64,000 nucleotides of DNA from Hydractinia symbiolongicarpus (GCF_029227915.1 NC_079876.1:34951828-35015827); one strand, 5' to 3'. Positions 12,470-22,893 are shown, counted from the first letter of the stretch. The notes: generated by a model not told the origin, from the sequence alone. Numbers and translations: made by a program.

Positions 12470-15400
12470 ATGAGACTTGTAGTTTTCAAAAATGTTTTCA
12501 TTTTTGATGAGACGCTGAATAAAAGAAGTTTAATCGCCGGCAAAAAAACCCCGCGATTTCCCGTAAATGCCGGACTCGGCCCGTGAAGTCAAAAGTATAC
12601 AAAAAAAGTACCCAGGGAGTAAACTCATTTCCCGAACGATTTTTTAAATTATTTTCTCAGCACTAAAACGCATGAGACTTGTAGTTTTCAAAAATGTTTT
12701 CATTTTTGATGACACGCTGAATAAAAGAAGTTTAATCGCTGGCAAACGAAAACCCGCGATTTCCCGTAAATCCTAGACTGGGCCCGCATAATCAAAAGTA
12801 TACAAAGAAAGTACCCAGGGAGTAAACTCATTTCCCGAACGATTTTTTCGATTATTTTTTCACCACTAAAACCCATGAGACTTGTAGTTTTCAAAAATGT
12901 TTTCATTTTTGATGAGACGCTGAATAAAAGATGTTTAATGGCCGGCAAACGAAAACCCGCGATTTCCCGTAAATCCCGGGCTTGGCCCGTATAGTCGAAT
13001 GTATATAAAGGAAGTACCAGGGAGTAAACTGATTTCCCGAACGATTTTTCAACATATTTCTGCACCACTGGAAGGAATAAGACTTGTAGTATTCAAAAAT
13101 GTTTTCATTTTTGATGTGACGCTGAATAAAAGAAGTTTAATCGCCGGCAAACCAAAACCCGCGATTTCCCCTAAATCCCAGACCCGGCTTGTATAATCCA
13201 AAGAAAGCACCCAGGGAGTAAACTCATTTCCCAAAAAAAATTTTAAATTATTTTTTCACCACTAAAACGCATGAGACTTGTTATTTTCAAAAATGTTTTT
13301 ATTTTTGATGAGAAGCTTAATGAAAGAAGTTTAATCGCCGGCAAACGAAAACCCGCGATTTCCCGTAAATCCCGGACTCGGCCCGTATAGTCAAAAATAT
13401 ACAAAGAAAGTACCCAGGGAGTAAACTCATTTCCCGAACGATTTTTTAAATTAGTTTTTCACCACTAAATCGCATGAGACTTGTAGTTTTCAAAAATGTT
13501 TTCATTTTGGATGAGACGCTGAATAAAAGAAGTTTAATCGCCGGCAAAAAAACCCCGCGATTTCCCGTAAATGCCGGACTCGGCCCGTGAAGTCAAAAGT
13601 ATACAAAAAAAGTACCCAGGGAGTAAACTCATTTCCCGAACGATTTTTTAAATTATTTTCTCAGCACTAAAACGCATGAGACTTGTAGTTTTCAAAAATG
13701 TTTTCATTTTTGATGAGACGCTGAATAAAAGAAGTTTAATCGCTGGCAAACGAAAACCCGCGATTTCCCGTAAATCCTAGACTGGGCCCGCATAATCAAA
13801 AGTATACAAAGAAAGTACCCAGGGAGTAAACTCATTTCCCAAACGATTTTTTCTATTATTTTTTCACCACTAAAACCCATGAGACTTGTAGTTTTCAAAA
13901 ATGTTTTCATTTTTGATGAGACGCTGAATGAAAGATGTTTAATGGCCGGCAAACGAAAACCCGCGATTTCCCGTAAATCCCGGGCTTGGCCCGTATGGTC
14001 AAAAGTATACAAAGAAAGTACCCAGGGAGTAAACTCATTTCCCGAACGGTTTTTTAAATTAGTTTTTCACCACTAAAACGCATGAGACTTGTAGTTTTCA
14101 AAAATGTTTTCATTTTGGATGAGACGCTGAATAAAAGAAGTTTAATCGCCGGCAAACCAAAACCCGCGATTTCCCCTAAATCCCGGACTCGGCCCGTGAA
14201 GTCAAAAGTATACAAAACAAGTACCCAGGGAGTAAACTCATTTCCCGAACAGTTTTTTAAATTAGTTTTTCACCACTAAAGCGCATGAGACTTGTAGCTT
14301 TCAAAAATGTTTTCATTTTGGATGAGACGCTGAATAAAAGAAGTTTAATCGCCGGCAAAAAAACCACGCGATTTCCCGTAAATCCCGGACTCGGCCAGTG
14401 AAGTCAAAAGTATACAAAAAAAGTACCCAGGGAGGAAACTCATTTCCCGAACGATTTTTTAAATTATTTTCTCAGCACTAAAACGCATGAGACTTGTAGT
14501 TTTCAAAAATGTTTTCATTTTTGATGAGACGCTGAATAAAAGAAGTTTAATCGCTGGCAAATTATAACCCGCGATTTCCCGTAAATCCTAGACTGGGCCC
14601 GCATAATCAAAAGTATACAAAGAAAGTACCCAGGGAGTAAACCCATTTCCCGAACGATTTTTTCGATTATTTTTTCACCACTAAAACCCATGAGACTTGT
14701 AGTTTTCAAAAATGTTTTCATTTTTGATGAGACGCGGAATAAAAGATGTTTGATGGCCGGCAAACGAAAACCCGCGATTTCCCGTAAATCCCGGGCTTGG
14801 CCCGTATAGTCGATTGTATATAAAGAAAGTACCAGGGAGTAAACTGATTTCCCGAACGATTTTTCAACATATTTCTGCACCACTGGAAGGAATAAGACTT
14901 GTAGTATTCAAAAATGTTTTCATTTTTGATGAGAAGCTTAATGAAAGAAGTTTAATCGCCGGCAAACGAAAACCCGCGATTTCCCGTAAATCCCGGACTC
15001 GGCCCGTATAGTCAAAAGTATACAAAGAAAGTACCCAGGGAGTAAACTCATTTCCAGAACGATTTTTTAAATTAGTTTTTCACCACTAAATCGCATGAGA
15101 CTTTTAGTTTTCAAAAATGTTTTCATTTTGGATGAGACGCTGAATAAAAGAAGTTTAATTGCCGGCAAACCAAAACCCGCGATTTCCCCTAAATCCCGGA
15201 CTCGGCCCGTGAAGTCAAAAGTATACAAAACAAGTACCCAGGGAGTAAACTCATTTCCCGAACAGTTTTTTAAATTAGTTTTTCACCACTAAAGCGCATG
15301 AGACTTGTAGCTTTCAAAAATGTTTTCATTTTGGATGAGACGCTGAATAAAAGAAGTTTAATCGCCGGCAAAAAAACCCCGCGATTTCCCGTAAATCCCG

Positions 15401-16914
15401 GACTCGGCCAGTGAAGTCAAAAGTATACAAAAAAAGTACCCAGGGAGGAAACTCATTTCCCGAACGATTTTTTAAATTATTTTCTCAGCACTAAAACGCA
15501 TGAGACTTGTAGTTTTCAAAAATGTTTTCATTTTTGATGAGACGCTGAATAAAAGAAGTTTAATCGCTGGCAAATTATAACCCGCGATTTCCCGTAAATC
15601 CTAGACTGGGCCCGCATAATCAAAAGTATACAAAGAAAGTACCCAGGGAGTAAACCCATTTCCCGAACGATTTTTTCGATTATTTTTTCACCACTAAAAC
15701 CCATGAGACTTGTAGTTTTCAAAAATGTTTTCATTTTTGATGAGACGCGGAATAAAAGATGTTTGATGGCCGGCAAACGAAAACCCGCGATTTCCCGTAA
15801 ATCCCGGGCTTGGCCCGTATAGTCGATTGTATATAAAGAAAGTACCAGGGAGTAAACTGATTTCCCGAACGATTTTTCAACATATTTCTGCACCACTGGA
15901 AGGAATAAGACTTGTAGTATTCAAAAATGTTTTCATTTTTGATGAGAAGCTTAATGAAAGAAGTTTAATCGCCGGCAAACGAAAACCCGCGATTTCCCGT
16001 AAATCCCGGACTCGGCCCGTATAGTCAAAAGTATACAAAGAAAGTACCCAGGGAGTAAACTCATTTCCAGAACGATTTTTTAAATTAGTTTTTCACCACT
16101 AAATCGCATGAGACTTTTAGTTTTCAAAAATGTTTTCATTTTGGATGAGACGCTGAATAAAAGAAGTTTAATTGCCGGCAAAAAAACCCCGCGATTTCCC
16201 GTTAATCCCGGACTCGGCCCGTGATGTCAAAAGTATACAAAAAAGTACCCAGGGAGGAAACTCATTTCCCGAACGATTTTTTAAATTATTTTCTCAGCAC
16301 TAAAACGCATGAGACTTGTAGTTTTCAAAAATGTTTTCATTTTTGATGAGACGCTGAATAAGAGAAGTTTAATCGCTGGCAAACGAAAACCCGCGATTTC
16401 CCGTAAATCCCGGACTCGGCCCGTATAGTCAAAAGTATACAAAGAAAGTACCCAGGGAGTAAACTCATTTCCCGAACGATTTTTTAAATTAGTTTTTCAC
16501 CACTAAATCGCATGAGACTTGTAGTTTTCAAAAATGTTTTCATTTTGGATGAGACGCTCAATAAAAGAAGTTTAATCACCGGCAAAAAAACCCGGCGATT
16601 TCCCGTAAATCCCGGACTCGGCCGTGAAGTCAAAAGTATACAAAAAAAGTACCCAGGGAGGAAACTCATTTCCCGAACGATTTTTTAAATTATTTTCTCA
16701 GCACTAAAACGCATGAGACTTGTAGTTTTCAAAAATGTTTTCATTTTTGATGAGACGCTGAATAAAAGAAGTTTAATCGCTGGCAAACGAAAACCCGCGA
16801 TTTCCCGTAAATCCTAGACTGGGCCGCATAATCAAAAGTATACAAAGAAAGTACCCAGGAAGTAAATTCATTTCCCGAACGATTTTTTCGATTATTTTTT
16901 CACCACTAAAACCC
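12470..16914 (+). repeat. Higher-order repeat B, copy 2 (~22 monomers, 4445 bp)
   Basis: Second copy of the preceding unit. It carries an additional monomer at 14082-14284 (CCAAAACCCGCG type) that copy 1 lacks. It also contains the internal five-monomer duplication (14285-15297, then 15298 to about 16165), with CAAATTATAACCCGCG at about 14559 and 15572. The internal duplication therefore predates the 4.4-kb one. Confidence 0.88.
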
Positions 16915-19202
16915 ATGAGACTTGTAGTTTTCAAAAATGTTTTCATTTTTGATGAGACGCTGAATAAAAGATGTTTAATGGCCGGCAAACGAAAACCCGC
17001 GTATTCCCGTAAATCCCGAGCTTGGCCCGTATAGTCGAATGTATATAAAGAAAGTGCCAGGGAGTAAACTGATTTCCCGAACGATTTTTCAACATATTTC
17101 TGCACCACTGGAAGGAATAAGACTTGTAGTATTCAAAAATGTTTTCATTTTTGATGTGACGCTGAATAAAAGAAGTTTAATCGCCGGCAAACCAAAACCC
17201 GCGATTTCCCCTAATTCCCGGACCCGGCCCGTATAGTCTAAACAAAGTACCAGGGAGTAAACTCATTTCCCGAACGATTTTTTAAATTAGTTTTTTACCA
17301 CTATAACGCATGAGACTTGTAGTTTTCAAAAATGTTTTCATTTTTGATGAGACGCTGAATAAAGGAAGTTTAATCGCCGGCAAAAAAAACCCGCGATTTC
17401 CCCTAAATCCCGGACACGACCCGTATAGTCAAAAGTATACAAAGAAAGCACCCAGGGAGTAAACTCATTTCCCAAAAAAATTTTTAATTTTTTTTTTCAC
17501 CACTAAAACGCATGAGACTTGTTATTTTCAAAAATGTTTTCATTTTTGGTGAGACGCTGAATGAAAGAAGTTTAATCGCCGGCAAACGAAAACCCGCGAT
17601 TTCCCGTAAATCCCGGACTCGGCCCGTATAGTCAAAAGTATACAAAGAAAGTACCCAGGGAGTAAACTCATTTCCCGAACGATTTTTTAAATTAGCTTTT
17701 CACCACTAAATCGCATGAGACTTGTAGTTTTTAAAAATGTTTTCATTTTTGATGAGACGCTGAATGAAAGAAGTTTAATCGCCGGCAAACGAAAACCCGC
17801 GATTTCCCGTAAATCCCGGACTCGGCCTGTAAAGTCAAAAGTATACAAAAAAAGTACCCAGGGAGTAAACTCATTTCCCGAACGGTTTTTTAAATTAGTT
17901 TTTCACCACTAAAACGCATGAGACTTGTTATTTTCAAAAATGTTTTCATTTTTGGTGAGAAGCTTAATGAAAGAAGTTTAATCGCCGGCAAACGAAAACC
18001 CGCTATTTCCCGTAAATCCCGGACTCGGCCCGTATAGTCAAAAGTATACAAAGAAAGTACCCAGGGAGTAAACTCATTTCCCGAACGATTTTTTAAATTA
18101 GTTTTTCACCACTAAAACGCATGAGACTTGTTATTTTCAAAAATGTTTTCATTTTTGGTGAGAAGCTTAATAAAAGAAGTTTAATCGCCGGCAAACGAAA
18201 ACCTGCTATTTCCCGTAAATCCCGGACTCGGCCCGTATAGTCAAAAGTATACAAAGAAAGTACCCAGGGAGTAAACTCATTTCCTGAACGATTTTTTAAA
18301 TTAGTTTTTCACCACTAAATCGCATGAGACTTTTAGTTTTCAAAAATGTTTTCATTTTGGATGTGACGCTGAATAAGAGAAGTTTAATCGCCGGCAAAAA
18401 AAACCCGCGATTTCCCGTAAATCCCGGACTCGGCCAGTGAAGTCAAAAGTATACAAAAAAAGTACCCAGGGAGTAAACTCATTTCCCGAACGAGTTTTTA
18501 AATTATTTTCTCAGCACTAAAACGCATGAGACTTGTAGTTTTCAAAAATGTTTTCATTTTTGATGAGACGCTGAATAAAAGAAGTTTAATCGCTGGCAAA
18601 CGAAAACCCGCGATTTCCCGTAAATCCCAGACTGGGCCCGCATAATCAAAAGTATACAAAGAAAGTACCCAGGGAGTAAACTCATTTCCCGAACGATTTT
18701 TTCGATTATTTTTTCACCACTAAAACCCATGAGACTTGTAGTTTTCAAAAATGTTTTCATTTTTGATGAGACGCTGAATAAAAGATGTTTAATGGCCGGT
18801 AAACGAAAACCCGCGATTTCCCCTAAATCCCGGGCTAGGTCCGTATAGTCGAATGTATATAAAGAAAGTACCAGGGAGTAAACTGATTTCCCGAACGATT
18901 TTTCAACATATTTCCGCACCACTGGAAGGAATAAGACTTGTAGTATTCAAAAATGTTTTCATTTTTGATGTGACGCTGAATAAAAGAAGTTTAATCGCCG
19001 GCAAACCAAAACCCGCGATTTCCCCTAAATCCCGGACGCGGCCCGTATAGTCTAAACAAAGTACCAGGGAGTAAACTCATTTCCCGAACGATTTTTTAAA
19101 TTAGTTTTTCACCACTAAATCGCATGAGACTTTTAGTTTTCAAAAATGTTTCCATTTTGGATGAGACGCTGAATAAAAGAAGTTTAATTGCCGGCAAAAA
19201 AA

Positions 19203-19415
19203 ACCCGCGATTTCCCGTAAATGCCGGACTCGGCCCGTGAAGTCAAAAGTATACAAAAAAAGTACCAAGGGAGTAAACTCATTTCCCGAACGATTTTTTA
19301 AATTATTTTCTCAGCACTAAAACGCATGAGACTTGTAGTTTTCAAAAATGTTTTCATTTTTGATGAGACGCTGAATAAAAGAAGTTTAAAATAAATGAAA
19401 AGGTGATGGCAGTCA
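19203..19415 (+). repeat. 213-bp tandem duplication spanning satellite/LINE junction, copy 1
   Basis: Contains one satellite monomer followed by the first 26 bases of the LINE. It is copied directly in tandem at 19416-19628. Both copies share the rare variant GTACCAAGGGAG, where most monomers have GTACCCAGGGAG, and look identical apart from a few bases at the join. Confidence 0.9.
19390..19415 (+). mobile_element. 26-bp stub of the LINE 5' end
   Basis: After GAAGTTTAA the sequence reads as the first 26 bases of the LINE (compare 19603-19628) and then returns at 19416 to satellite (CCCCGGGATTTCCCG). Satellite breakpoint and LINE truncation point are the same as in the full insertion, so this is a duplicated piece of that insertion and not an independent one. 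Confidence 0.9.
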
Positions 19416-19628
19416 CCCCGGGATTTCCCGTAAATGCCGGACTCGGCCCGTGAAGTCAAAAGTATACAAAAAAAGTACCAAGGGAGTAAACTCATTTCCC
19501 GAACGATTTTTTAAATTATTTTCTCAGCACTAAAACGCATGAGACTTGTAGTTTTCAAAAATGTTTTCATTTTTGATGAGACGCTGAATAAAAGAAGTTT
19601 AAAATAAATGAAAAGGTGATGGCAGTCA
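19416..19628 (+). repeat. 213-bp tandem duplication spanning satellite/LINE junction, copy 2
   Basis: Second copy of 19203-19415. It continues uninterrupted into the full LINE at its 3' end. The join between the copies (19415/19416) is AGTCA|CCCCGGG. Confidence 0.9.
19599..19602 (+). repeat. Probable target-site duplication, left copy (TTAA)
   Basis: The uninterrupted monomer reads GAAGTTTAATCGCTGG. The left flank of the LINE ends GAAGTTTAA and the right flank begins TTAATCGCTGG, so TTAA (possibly only TTA) is present on both sides. The short length means microhomology cannot be excluded. Confidence 0.65.
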
Positions 19629-19786
19629 ACAAATCTCTCGCTCATCTTTGCGAACAAAGAAACATCGGCTTTATCAATAATGATAATATAAACCCCGACT
19701 TGCATTTGAATAGAAGTCGCCTTCACCTAAATATGAAAGGGACTTCAATATTGTCTCGGAACTTTCTACAGGTGATTGAGGATTGA
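19603..19786 (+). pseudogene. C-terminal remnant of LINE upstream ORF (SGNH/esterase-like)
   Basis: In the frame that contains 19604-19786, about 60 codons read openly to TGA at 19784-19786. Visible features include CEQRNIGFINNDN and then HLNRSRLHLNMKGTSILSRN. The His-Leu-Asn and Leu-His-Leu-Asn...Gly pattern is what I expect at the C-terminal end of SGNH/GDSL-type hydrolase domains found in ORF1 of CR1-like LINEs, where the catalytic His lies in this segment. The N-terminal part, including any catalytic Ser, is missing because the insertion is 5'-truncated, so no function can remain. Assignment rests on pattern memory and not on a search. The frame is the same as that of the downstream EN/RT ORF. 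Confidence 0.6.
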
Positions 19787-19885
19787 CACAAAAAACCTGT
19801 CGAAATTTACGACACAGATCCACCGAACACTGCCTCAGATACTTTTGATTCAACATATGATATTTTCACTCTACGTCGCAGTAAC

Positions 19886-22738
19886 ATGTGTAACTTGATA
19901 GTCGGTCATTTGAACGTAAACTCGTTGCGAAACAAGTTCGAAGCAATTGATTTAACTTTCAAGCACAATATTGATGTTCTGCTTCTAACTGAAACGAAAA
20001 TAGATGAATCGTTCACTGATGCTCAATTCAAGTTAGATAATTACGCAATTCTGAGGAAAGATAGAAATGGACATGGTGGCGGTATTTTACTCTATATAAA
20101 TGAAAATATTCCCTTCAAAGTGTTGCGAAAATATACTTTACCGGATGATATCGAAGTTTTAGTTGTCGAAATAAATCTTCGAAAACGCAAATGGCTTTTA
20201 ATCGGTGCATATAAACCACCGTTACAAAAAAATTACTACTTTTTAACTCAAATTGCAAATGTATTGATTTCACATCTCAACTATCACGAAAACATCATAA
20301 TTATGGGTGATTTAAACATGGAAATAAGTGACACAGATTTCGATAACTTCATTTCAACATACGACCTCCATAGACTAATCAAATCACCAACCTGCTTTAA
20401 GTCAAGTACTTCGCCTTCTTGCATTGATCACATATTAACAAATCAACCAAATTTCTTTAAAAATAGTGTAACAATCGAAACTGGCATATCAGATTGGCAT
20501 TTATTTGTTGGAAGTGTGATGAGAATGAACGTGATTAAAGGCGACCCAATTGTGAAACACTACAGAAATTACAACAAAATTGACTACTTTGATTTTGAAA
20601 GAACATTATCAATGAACTTTTTGAAATTACTTGAGAACAATTACGACTTTAACCAATTCAATTTATGCATCACGTCTACGCTAAACCATTTTGCACCATT
20701 GAAAAAGAAAATACTAAGATTCAATAACGCACCTTTTATCACCAAGGAGCTTCGCAAAGCTATTATGCACAGATCCAAACTTCGTCGCATATATAACAAA
20801 TCACGATCAAAAGAAAATTGGTCCAACTTCACTAGACAGAGAAACTACTGTGTTTCCTTATTACGAAAAACCAGACGTTCGTATTTCAAGGGTTTACGTA
20901 TGACAAGCATTACTGATAATAAAAAGTTCTGGAAGTCTGTCAAGCCATTGTTTTCAAACGTTAGTTATAACACCAACAAAATTATCTTAATCGAGAAAGA
21001 AAAGATAGTCACCGACGAACAAAAATTATGCAATATCTTCAATGAATATTACACCAACATCACGAAAAATTTACCAATCAAACCAAACGATGATACACAT
21101 ACAGCAACCATTCACGATGCAATCCACTCGTATACTAATCACATCAGTATTTTGAAAATTCGTGAAAATGTGGGTTATGATGAAAAGTTCTATTTTTCGC
21201 TGGTTGAACAGCCTGATGTTCTCAAAGTCATCAAAGACATGGATGCAAAGAAATCTTCTGTTAGTGGTGATTTTCCAGTTTTTATGTTGAAAAAGTTTAT
21301 TCATATCTTTGTTCCTATCCTCACTAATATTATAAATTTTTGTTTACAGTCTAATATTTTTCCTGATGATTTAAAACTTGCAGAGGTTATACCTGTTTTT
21401 AAGAAGGATGACTGTAATGATAAGGAGAACTATAGACCTGTTAGCTTGCTTCCCTGTTTATCAAAGGTTTTTGAAAGAATTATTCTTAATCAAATGCACA
21501 CTTTTATGCATGACAAACTCAGCCCTCATCTATCAGGCTTCAGAAAGGGTTATAATACACAATATGCTCTCATTCGAATGATTGAACAATGGAAAAGCAC
21601 ACTTGATAATAAGGGTGTAGTTGGAGCAGTGCTAATGGACCTTTCTAAAGCTTTTGATACTATCAACCATGATTTGCTTATTGCAAAGCTGCATGCCTAT
21701 GGTTTTTCTGAATCTTCTTTATTATTTATTCACTCATACTTGAAAAATCGTTTTCAGAGAACCAGAATAAACTCTTCTTTTAGCGAATGGCTTCCTCTTC
21801 AAGTTGGAGTTCCACAAGGATCAATCTTAGGACCTCCTTTCTTCAATTATTCTTTAAACGATTTATTCTGGTTCATTATTCAATCATCCCTTTGTAACTT
21901 TGCAGATGATAACACCTTATATGCTTGTGAAAATTCATTAGAAGATGTAAAACAAACACTGCTTACTAATTTGGTCATAGTTAATAATTGGTTTTATGAA
22001 AATTACTTAGCAATAAATTTGAAAAAGTATCAATATATTGTATTAGGTCATCACGATGAAAGTTTGATATTTAACCATTTGAAAATTGCGTGTAAATCGT
22101 CTGTAGTGCTTCTTGGTGTTACGATTGACTCGAGACTAAACTTTCATTCGCATGTCAAAAACATCTGTAATAAGGCTAGTAGGAAACTCAACGTGCTTCA
22201 AAGGATATCTTCCTTTTTGACACCCAAGATGAAGCGTTTTCTCTTCAATTCATTTATTTTGTCTCAGTTTTCTTACTGTCCCTTAGTATGGATGTTTTGT
22301 GGAAAAGTTGCGAATGATCGAATCAATCGTATTCATGAACGTTGTCTAAGAATCATACAGGACGATATAAATGGCAGTTACGATGAACTTTTATCTTTAT
22401 GTAATGTTAAAAATATTCACATCATCAATTTACAGAATTTAATGAAAGAGGTTTACAAATTTTTAAATGGATTGTCACCTCTATATATGAACGAGATATT
22501 TTCTGTTAGGGAAAACAAGTACAACCTTCGTTGCTTTAATTTGATCAGGCGACCAACTTGTCGGACAACGTACTATGGCTTAAATACTTTATCAAATATT
22601 GCAGGGAAGCTATGGATATCTGTGCCTGACGCTACAAAGAATGCTCCTTCTCTCGAAGCCTTCCGTAGCTCAATAAAATTTTGGGAAGGTGATGTTTGCA
22701 CCTGTAAAATATGCATGGATATACCATACATATTTTAA
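19886..22738 (+). CDS. LINE endonuclease/reverse transcriptase polyprotein (950 aa, open)
   Basis: Makes a nick in target DNA and copies the element RNA from it (target-primed reverse transcription). Residues about 4-210 are an APE/EEP endonuclease: N10 (GHLNVNSLRNKF), E36 (LTETKID), D142 and N144 (MGDLNME), and D203/H205 in SDWH, an SDxH form of the usual SDH. The reverse transcriptase follows: YRPVSLLP from 516, GFRKGYNTQYAL from 551, motif A MDLSKAFDTINHDLL with D585, GVPQGSILGP from 641, and catalytic FADDN at 672-676 (D674, D675). The C-terminal region has RIIQDD and ends with CTCKIC (CxCxxC); no RNase H is seen. All key acidic residues are present and no frameshift or stop occurs. PPFFNYSL after the GVPQGS box looks unusual. 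The first Met may not be native: the frame is open upstream to 19787, and residues before Met1 (DIFTLRRSN) look like the usual lead-in to the endonuclease. Whether it is expressed is unknown. Confidence 0.93.
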   Translation: MCNLIVGHLNVNSLRNKFEAIDLTFKHNIDVLLLTETKIDESFTDAQFKLDNYAILRKDRNGHGGGILLYINENIPFKVLRKYTLPDDIEVLVVEINLRKRKWLLIGAYKPPLQKNYYFLTQIANVLISHLNYHENIIIMGDLNMEISDTDFDNFISTYDLHRLIKSPTCFKSSTSPSCIDHILTNQPNFFKNSVTIETGISDWHLFVGSVMRMNVIKGDPIVKHYRNYNKIDYFDFERTLSMNFLKLLENNYDFNQFNLCITSTLNHFAPLKKKILRFNNAPFITKELRKAIMHRSKLRRIYNKSRSKENWSNFTRQRNYCVSLLRKTRRSYFKGLRMTSITDNKKFWKSVKPLFSNVSYNTNKIILIEKEKIVTDEQKLCNIFNEYYTNITKNLPIKPNDDTHTATIHDAIHSYTNHISILKIRENVGYDEKFYFSLVEQPDVLKVIKDMDAKKSSVSGDFPVFMLKKFIHIFVPILTNIINFCLQSNIFPDDLKLAEVIPVFKKDDCNDKENYRPVSLLPCLSKVFERIILNQMHTFMHDKLSPHLSGFRKGYNTQYALIRMIEQWKSTLDNKGVVGAVLMDLSKAFDTINHDLLIAKLHAYGFSESSLLFIHSYLKNRFQRTRINSSFSEWLPLQVGVPQGSILGPPFFNYSLNDLFWFIIQSSLCNFADDNTLYACENSLEDVKQTLLTNLVIVNNWFYENYLAINLKKYQYIVLGHHDESLIFNHLKIACKSSVVLLGVTIDSRLNFHSHVKNICNKASRKLNVLQRISSFLTPKMKRFLFNSFILSQFSYCPLVWMFCGKVANDRINRIHERCLRIIQDDINGSYDELLSLCNVKNIHIINLQNLMKEVYKFLNGLSPLYMNEIFSVRENKYNLRCFNLIRRPTCRTTYYGLNTLSNIAGKLWISVPDATKNAPSLEAFRSSIKFWEGDVCTCKICMDIPYIF

Positions 22739-22743
22739 CTTTA

Positions 22744-22764
22744 CTTATTTATTTATTTATTTTT
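22744..22764 (+). repeat. TTTA microsatellite in the LINE 3' UTR
   Basis: About four to five TTTA units, slightly imperfect at the edges, lie just after the stop codon of the RT ORF. Such simple repeats are frequent near LINE 3' ends. Confidence 0.8.
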
Positions 22765-22851
22765 CTTATTTTTTATCGCTGTTTGCCTTGTTTTACGTTT
22801 TGTTGTCGATTTAAATTAGTTATTTAAATACTATTGTATCTATCGACGTTA

Positions 22852-22857
22852 AATAAA
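22852..22857 (+). promoter_or_regulatory. LINE polyadenylation signal AATAAA
   Basis: AATAAA lies in GTTAAATAAAGAG, and the A tract begins 10 bases after the hexamer, a normal spacing for a polyadenylated LINE transcript. This is the expected 3' end signal of the element. Confidence 0.85.
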
Positions 22858-22866
22858 GAGAAAATC

Positions 22867-22889
22867 AAAAAAAAAAAAAAAAAAAAAAA
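22867..22889 (+). other. LINE poly(A) tail, 23 A
   Basis: An uninterrupted run of 23 A at the 3' end of the element, followed directly by satellite sequence (TTAATCGCTGG). An uninterrupted tail of this length suggests a fairly recent insertion, since A tracts erode with time. Confidence 0.92.
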
Positions 22890-22893
22890 TTAA
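22890..22893 (+). repeat. Probable target-site duplication, right copy (TTAA)
   Basis: Right partner of TTAA at 19599-19602. After it the monomer continues as ATCGCTGGCAAACG, so the array resumes with no loss of satellite bases. Confidence 0.65.

Larger units (their letters stand above)
1..19602 (+). repeat. Satellite 1 array, block I (~203-bp monomers, about 96 copies)
   Basis: Head-to-tail monomers, most of them 202-203 bp, recognisable by ATGAGACTTGTAGTTTTC, then a short dyad, GACGCTGAATAAAAGAAG, a CCCG-rich segment, GTATACAAAGAAAGTACCC and CATTTCCCGAACG. The first monomer is cut by the window start. Several discrete monomer types exist, differing in correlated blocks (for example TCGCTGGCAAACG with CCTAGACTGGGCCCGC; GATGTTTAATGGCC with CCCGGGCTTGGCCCG). 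A divergent type carrying GAATGTATATAAAG and TTTCTGCACCACTGGAAGG recurs near 7549, 8755, 10367, 11381, 12998, 14813, 15826, 17038 and 18852. No unique sequence interrupts the block. A 203-bp period is not a multiple of 3, so reading frames close within one or two monomers. No satellite family name is recognised. Confidence 0.97.
19603..22889 (+). mobile_element. 5'-truncated APE-type non-LTR retrotransposon (LINE), 3287 bp
   Basis: Order: tail of an upstream ORF (19603-19786), in-frame spacer, endonuclease/reverse transcriptase ORF (19886-22738), a short AT-rich 3' UTR, AATAAA at 22852-22857 and 23 A residues at 22867-22889. There are no LTRs, no terminal inverted repeats, and no RNase H domain after the RT. 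Truncation inside the upstream ORF is typical of target-primed reverse transcription that stopped early. Satellite 1 is found directly on both sides, and joining the flanks restores the common monomer type with TCGCTGGCAAACG and CCTAGACTGGGCCC. Domain style places it in the broad CR1/L2/Rex/Jockey-like assemblage; I cannot fix the clade by eye. It lies in the same orientation as satellite 1. Confidence 0.95.

Noticed and set aside
1-19602. CRISPR-like regular repeats
   Set aside because: The whole 203-bp unit is repeated; there are no short repeats with unique spacers and no cas genes.
19203-19628. Direct repeats next to the element taken as LTRs
   Set aside because: Both copies lie at the 5' side, consist mostly of satellite, and the element ends in poly(A) with no repeat at its 3' side.
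20641-21581. Short ORFs on both strands inside the LINE
   Set aside because: They are shadows of the 950-codon EN/RT frame, which has all domain motifs.
22739-22866. A further gene after the RT ORF
   Set aside because: The stretch is a short AT-rich 3' UTR with TTTA repeats, AATAAA and the poly(A) tail.
19599-22893. TTAA flanks as a sign of a piggyBac-type DNA transposon
   Set aside because: No terminal inverted repeats or transposase; the content is EN/RT with a poly(A) tail, so TTAA is just the short target-site duplication or microhomology.
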